A DNA stretch of 64,000 nucleotides from assembly GCA_038230335.1 (NCBI GenBank), contig JBBRNL010000001.1, positions 1 through 64,000 on the forward strand. Direction: 5' to 3'. The translations under genes were made by a program, and so were the position numbers. This DNA is from JBBRDU01 sp038230335. Its GTDB lineage: Bacteria > Verrucomicrobiota > Verrucomicrobiia > Chthoniobacterales > UBA10450. Below the pieces are notes generated by a model. The model searched no databases. It saw only the letters and a program-made list of their open reading frames with translations, and was not told the origin of the DNA. Position 1 is the stretch's first letter; every line of letters begins with the position of its first letter. Of the stretch, positions 62,763-64,000 are shown in pieces.

Positions 62763-64000
62763 ATGGTTTGTTGCAGTCGCCGGCTGTTCCTGTTGAAACG
62801 GGTGCTATGCGCAGCCTTGCTTCTAATCGTGCGCGACGTTTTTGCGCAGCAGCCAGCGGGCAGTAGCGGTGGCTCCGGCGATCTCGCCCAACTTTACACG
62901 CAAGGCATGGCCGCATTTCAAGCGGGCGATTACGCCAAAGCGGCGGCAGATCTCGACGCGATGCTGACCAAGGCAGAATTCAGTCCGCAGCTGGAGCCGG
63001 CGTTTTTTACAGCCGGCTCGGCCTACTTCAATATCCCGGATTACAAGAAGGCGATTGCCGCCTTCAAGAATTACCAGGCGAAGTTCCCGAACGGGCCGCA
63101 TGCGGGAGAGGTCGCTTACGCCGTCGGACAGGCTCATCTTCTCTCGAAAAATTATACGGAAGCAGTCGCTCAATTCGCCGCCCTCGAAAAAGATCCAAAG
63201 TTTCGCGAGCGAGCCCTTTTCTTCGGTGCGACGGCCAGTAAGCAAGGGGGCAAGATCGACCCGGCCATCGCGATTCTGGAAAAGCTTTCGGGAGGCGAAT
63301 TAAAAAGCCAGCTGGCCGTGCGCGGGGCCATGATGCTGGCCCAGGTTTATTCCCAGAAAAACGATTCGATCAAAACGATCGGCCTGATGAAAAAGCTGCA
63401 CGAGAAGATCGCGCTGGTCGACGATATCGTGGAGCTGAATTCGATGACGGTGGAACTGGGGGACAAGCTTTTTTCGAAGAGAGCTTTTGGCGACGCGCTG
63501 GAATGTTATCGAGCGGCTTATCCGCAGGCGCAGATCGTTAGGCTACAAACCGACCGTATTAACTCCATGCAACGTACGGTGGACGCGAATTTGGTGGCGG
63601 CGCGCATTGATCCCTCCCAATTCGGACAGATCGCGGCCAGCAATGGCCAGCTCAAGGCCGACATCGCGCGGATCCAGCAATTACTCGAGCAGTTTCAAAA
63701 GCTACCCTCCATTACACCGGCCATTTACATTCGAATGGGCCGCTGCTTCTACGAAGTCGATCGTAAATGGGAGTCGGTCCTCGTTTACCAGGAGATTGTG
63801 GATCGCTTTCCTCAGGTGGCAGAGCGGGAGCCAGCCCTCTTCGGGTTGATCGTCTCACTGGCCGAGGTAAACCAAGCCAAGAAAGCCGAAGGGCGTTGCG
63901 AAGATTATCTGCGGGAATTTAAGACTGGCCCAAATGTCGAGACGGTTGGGTACATGCTCGGCGCAGTCGCTTTACAAGCGAACGACCCACACGCGGCCGA
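62763..64000 (+). CDS. Secreted TPR-repeat protein, cut by window end
   Basis: This open frame of at least 412 residues starts MVCCSRRLFLLKRVLCAALL, a signal peptide ending near FAQQPAG. TPR-type repeats follow: LYTQGMAAFQAGDYAKAAAD, AGSAYFNIPDYKKAIAAF, AYAVGQAHLLSKNYTEAVAQ and later FYEVDRKWESVLVYQEIVDR. The pattern resembles BamD/YbgF-type periplasmic scaffold proteins. The C-terminus is missing. It follows the protease gene by 67 bp and may share its transcript. Confidence 0.8.
   Translation, partial: MVCCSRRLFLLKRVLCAALLLIVRDVFAQQPAGSSGGSGDLAQLYTQGMAAFQAGDYAKAAADLDAMLTKAEFSPQLEPAFFTAGSAYFNIPDYKKAIAAFKNYQAKFPNGPHAGEVAYAVGQAHLLSKNYTEAVAQFAALEKDPKFRERALFFGATASKQGGKIDPAIAILEKLSGGELKSQLAVRGAMMLAQVYSQKNDSIKTIGLMKKLHEKIALVDDIVELNSMTVELGDKLFSKRAFGDALECYRAAYPQAQIVRLQTDRINSMQRTVDANLVAARIDPSQFGQIAASNGQLKADIARIQQLLEQFQKLPSITPAIYIRMGRCFYEVDRKWESVLVYQEIVDRFPQVAEREPALFGLIVSLAEVNQAKKAEGRCEDYLREFKTGPNVETVGYMLGAVALQANDPHAA

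Overview
The window joins two different kinds of DNA. Positions 1 to about 30656 look like an integrated mobile element. From there to 64000 the gene content is ordinary bacterial chromosome. The chromosomal part has FtsX/MacB-type permeases of the acidobacterial and verrucomicrobial kind, a cdd-mnmG-plsY-gpsA run, a heptose-1-phosphate adenylyltransferase, an AmgK/MurU-like pair, a DUF4912 protein, a long Prc-type protease and few clear Shine-Dalgarno sites. This suggests a Gram-negative soil bacterium of the Verrucomicrobiota (perhaps Chthoniobacterales). That is an inference from gene content; Acidobacteriota cannot be excluded without a marker-gene tree.

The element (1-30656) lies between two tRNA-Thr(TGT) genes in the same orientation. 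The left copy is cut by the window start. They share an identical 32-bp anticodon/D-arm block. A tyrosine integrase and an excisionase-like HTH protein sit at the left end, and GTATACGCC-type sites occur near both ends. The left third carries defence-type cargo: a single-chain restriction-modification enzyme with a DX9EXK nuclease motif, a HEPN-type protein coupled directly behind it (with a frameshift), a NERD-domain membrane protein and a frameshifted hydrolase-like gene. Next come small regulatory genes: an orphan receiver protein, XRE regulators and a broken DUF486 gene. A type IV secretion channel follows in two blocks. The first is a pilin-like VirB2, VirB3 and VirB4 beside a divergent ClpB-like AAA+ ATPase. 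The second is lipoprotein-VirB5-VirB6-VirB8-VirB9-VirB10-lipoprotein and two small genes. Between them lies oppositely oriented cargo: a sensor kinase, an Nramp-like transporter and small membrane proteins. I found no relaxase, VirD4/TraG coupling protein or VirB11 ATPase in the element. The right end holds a nuclease-like hypothetical gene, a protein with two ribbon-helix-helix-like halves and HTH genes.

Beyond the right tRNA there is a short integrase remnant, which suggests an older insertion at the same site. The chromosome then runs: ADOP-type permease; AraC regulator; acetyltransferase and glycosyltransferase; thioredoxin reductase opposite an Fpg/Nei glycosylase; a membrane-anchored sulfite-oxidase-like protein; a glycan gene group (GT2, epimerase, TIGR04282-like transferase); metF; a TVP38/DedA-like protein; the cdd-mnmG-plsY-gpsA operon facing dagK-rfaE2-purN; DUF4912; two APC amino acid permeases; a double retropepsin-like protein; an ArsR-type regulator with a palindromic operator; a bacterial PH-domain protein; the MurU/AmgK-like pair; an MBL-fold hydrolase; a C-terminal processing protease; and a TPR protein cut by the window end. 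Two inverted copies of a palindromic MITE-like repeat lie in the chromosomal part only. I saw no rRNA genes and no CRISPR array.
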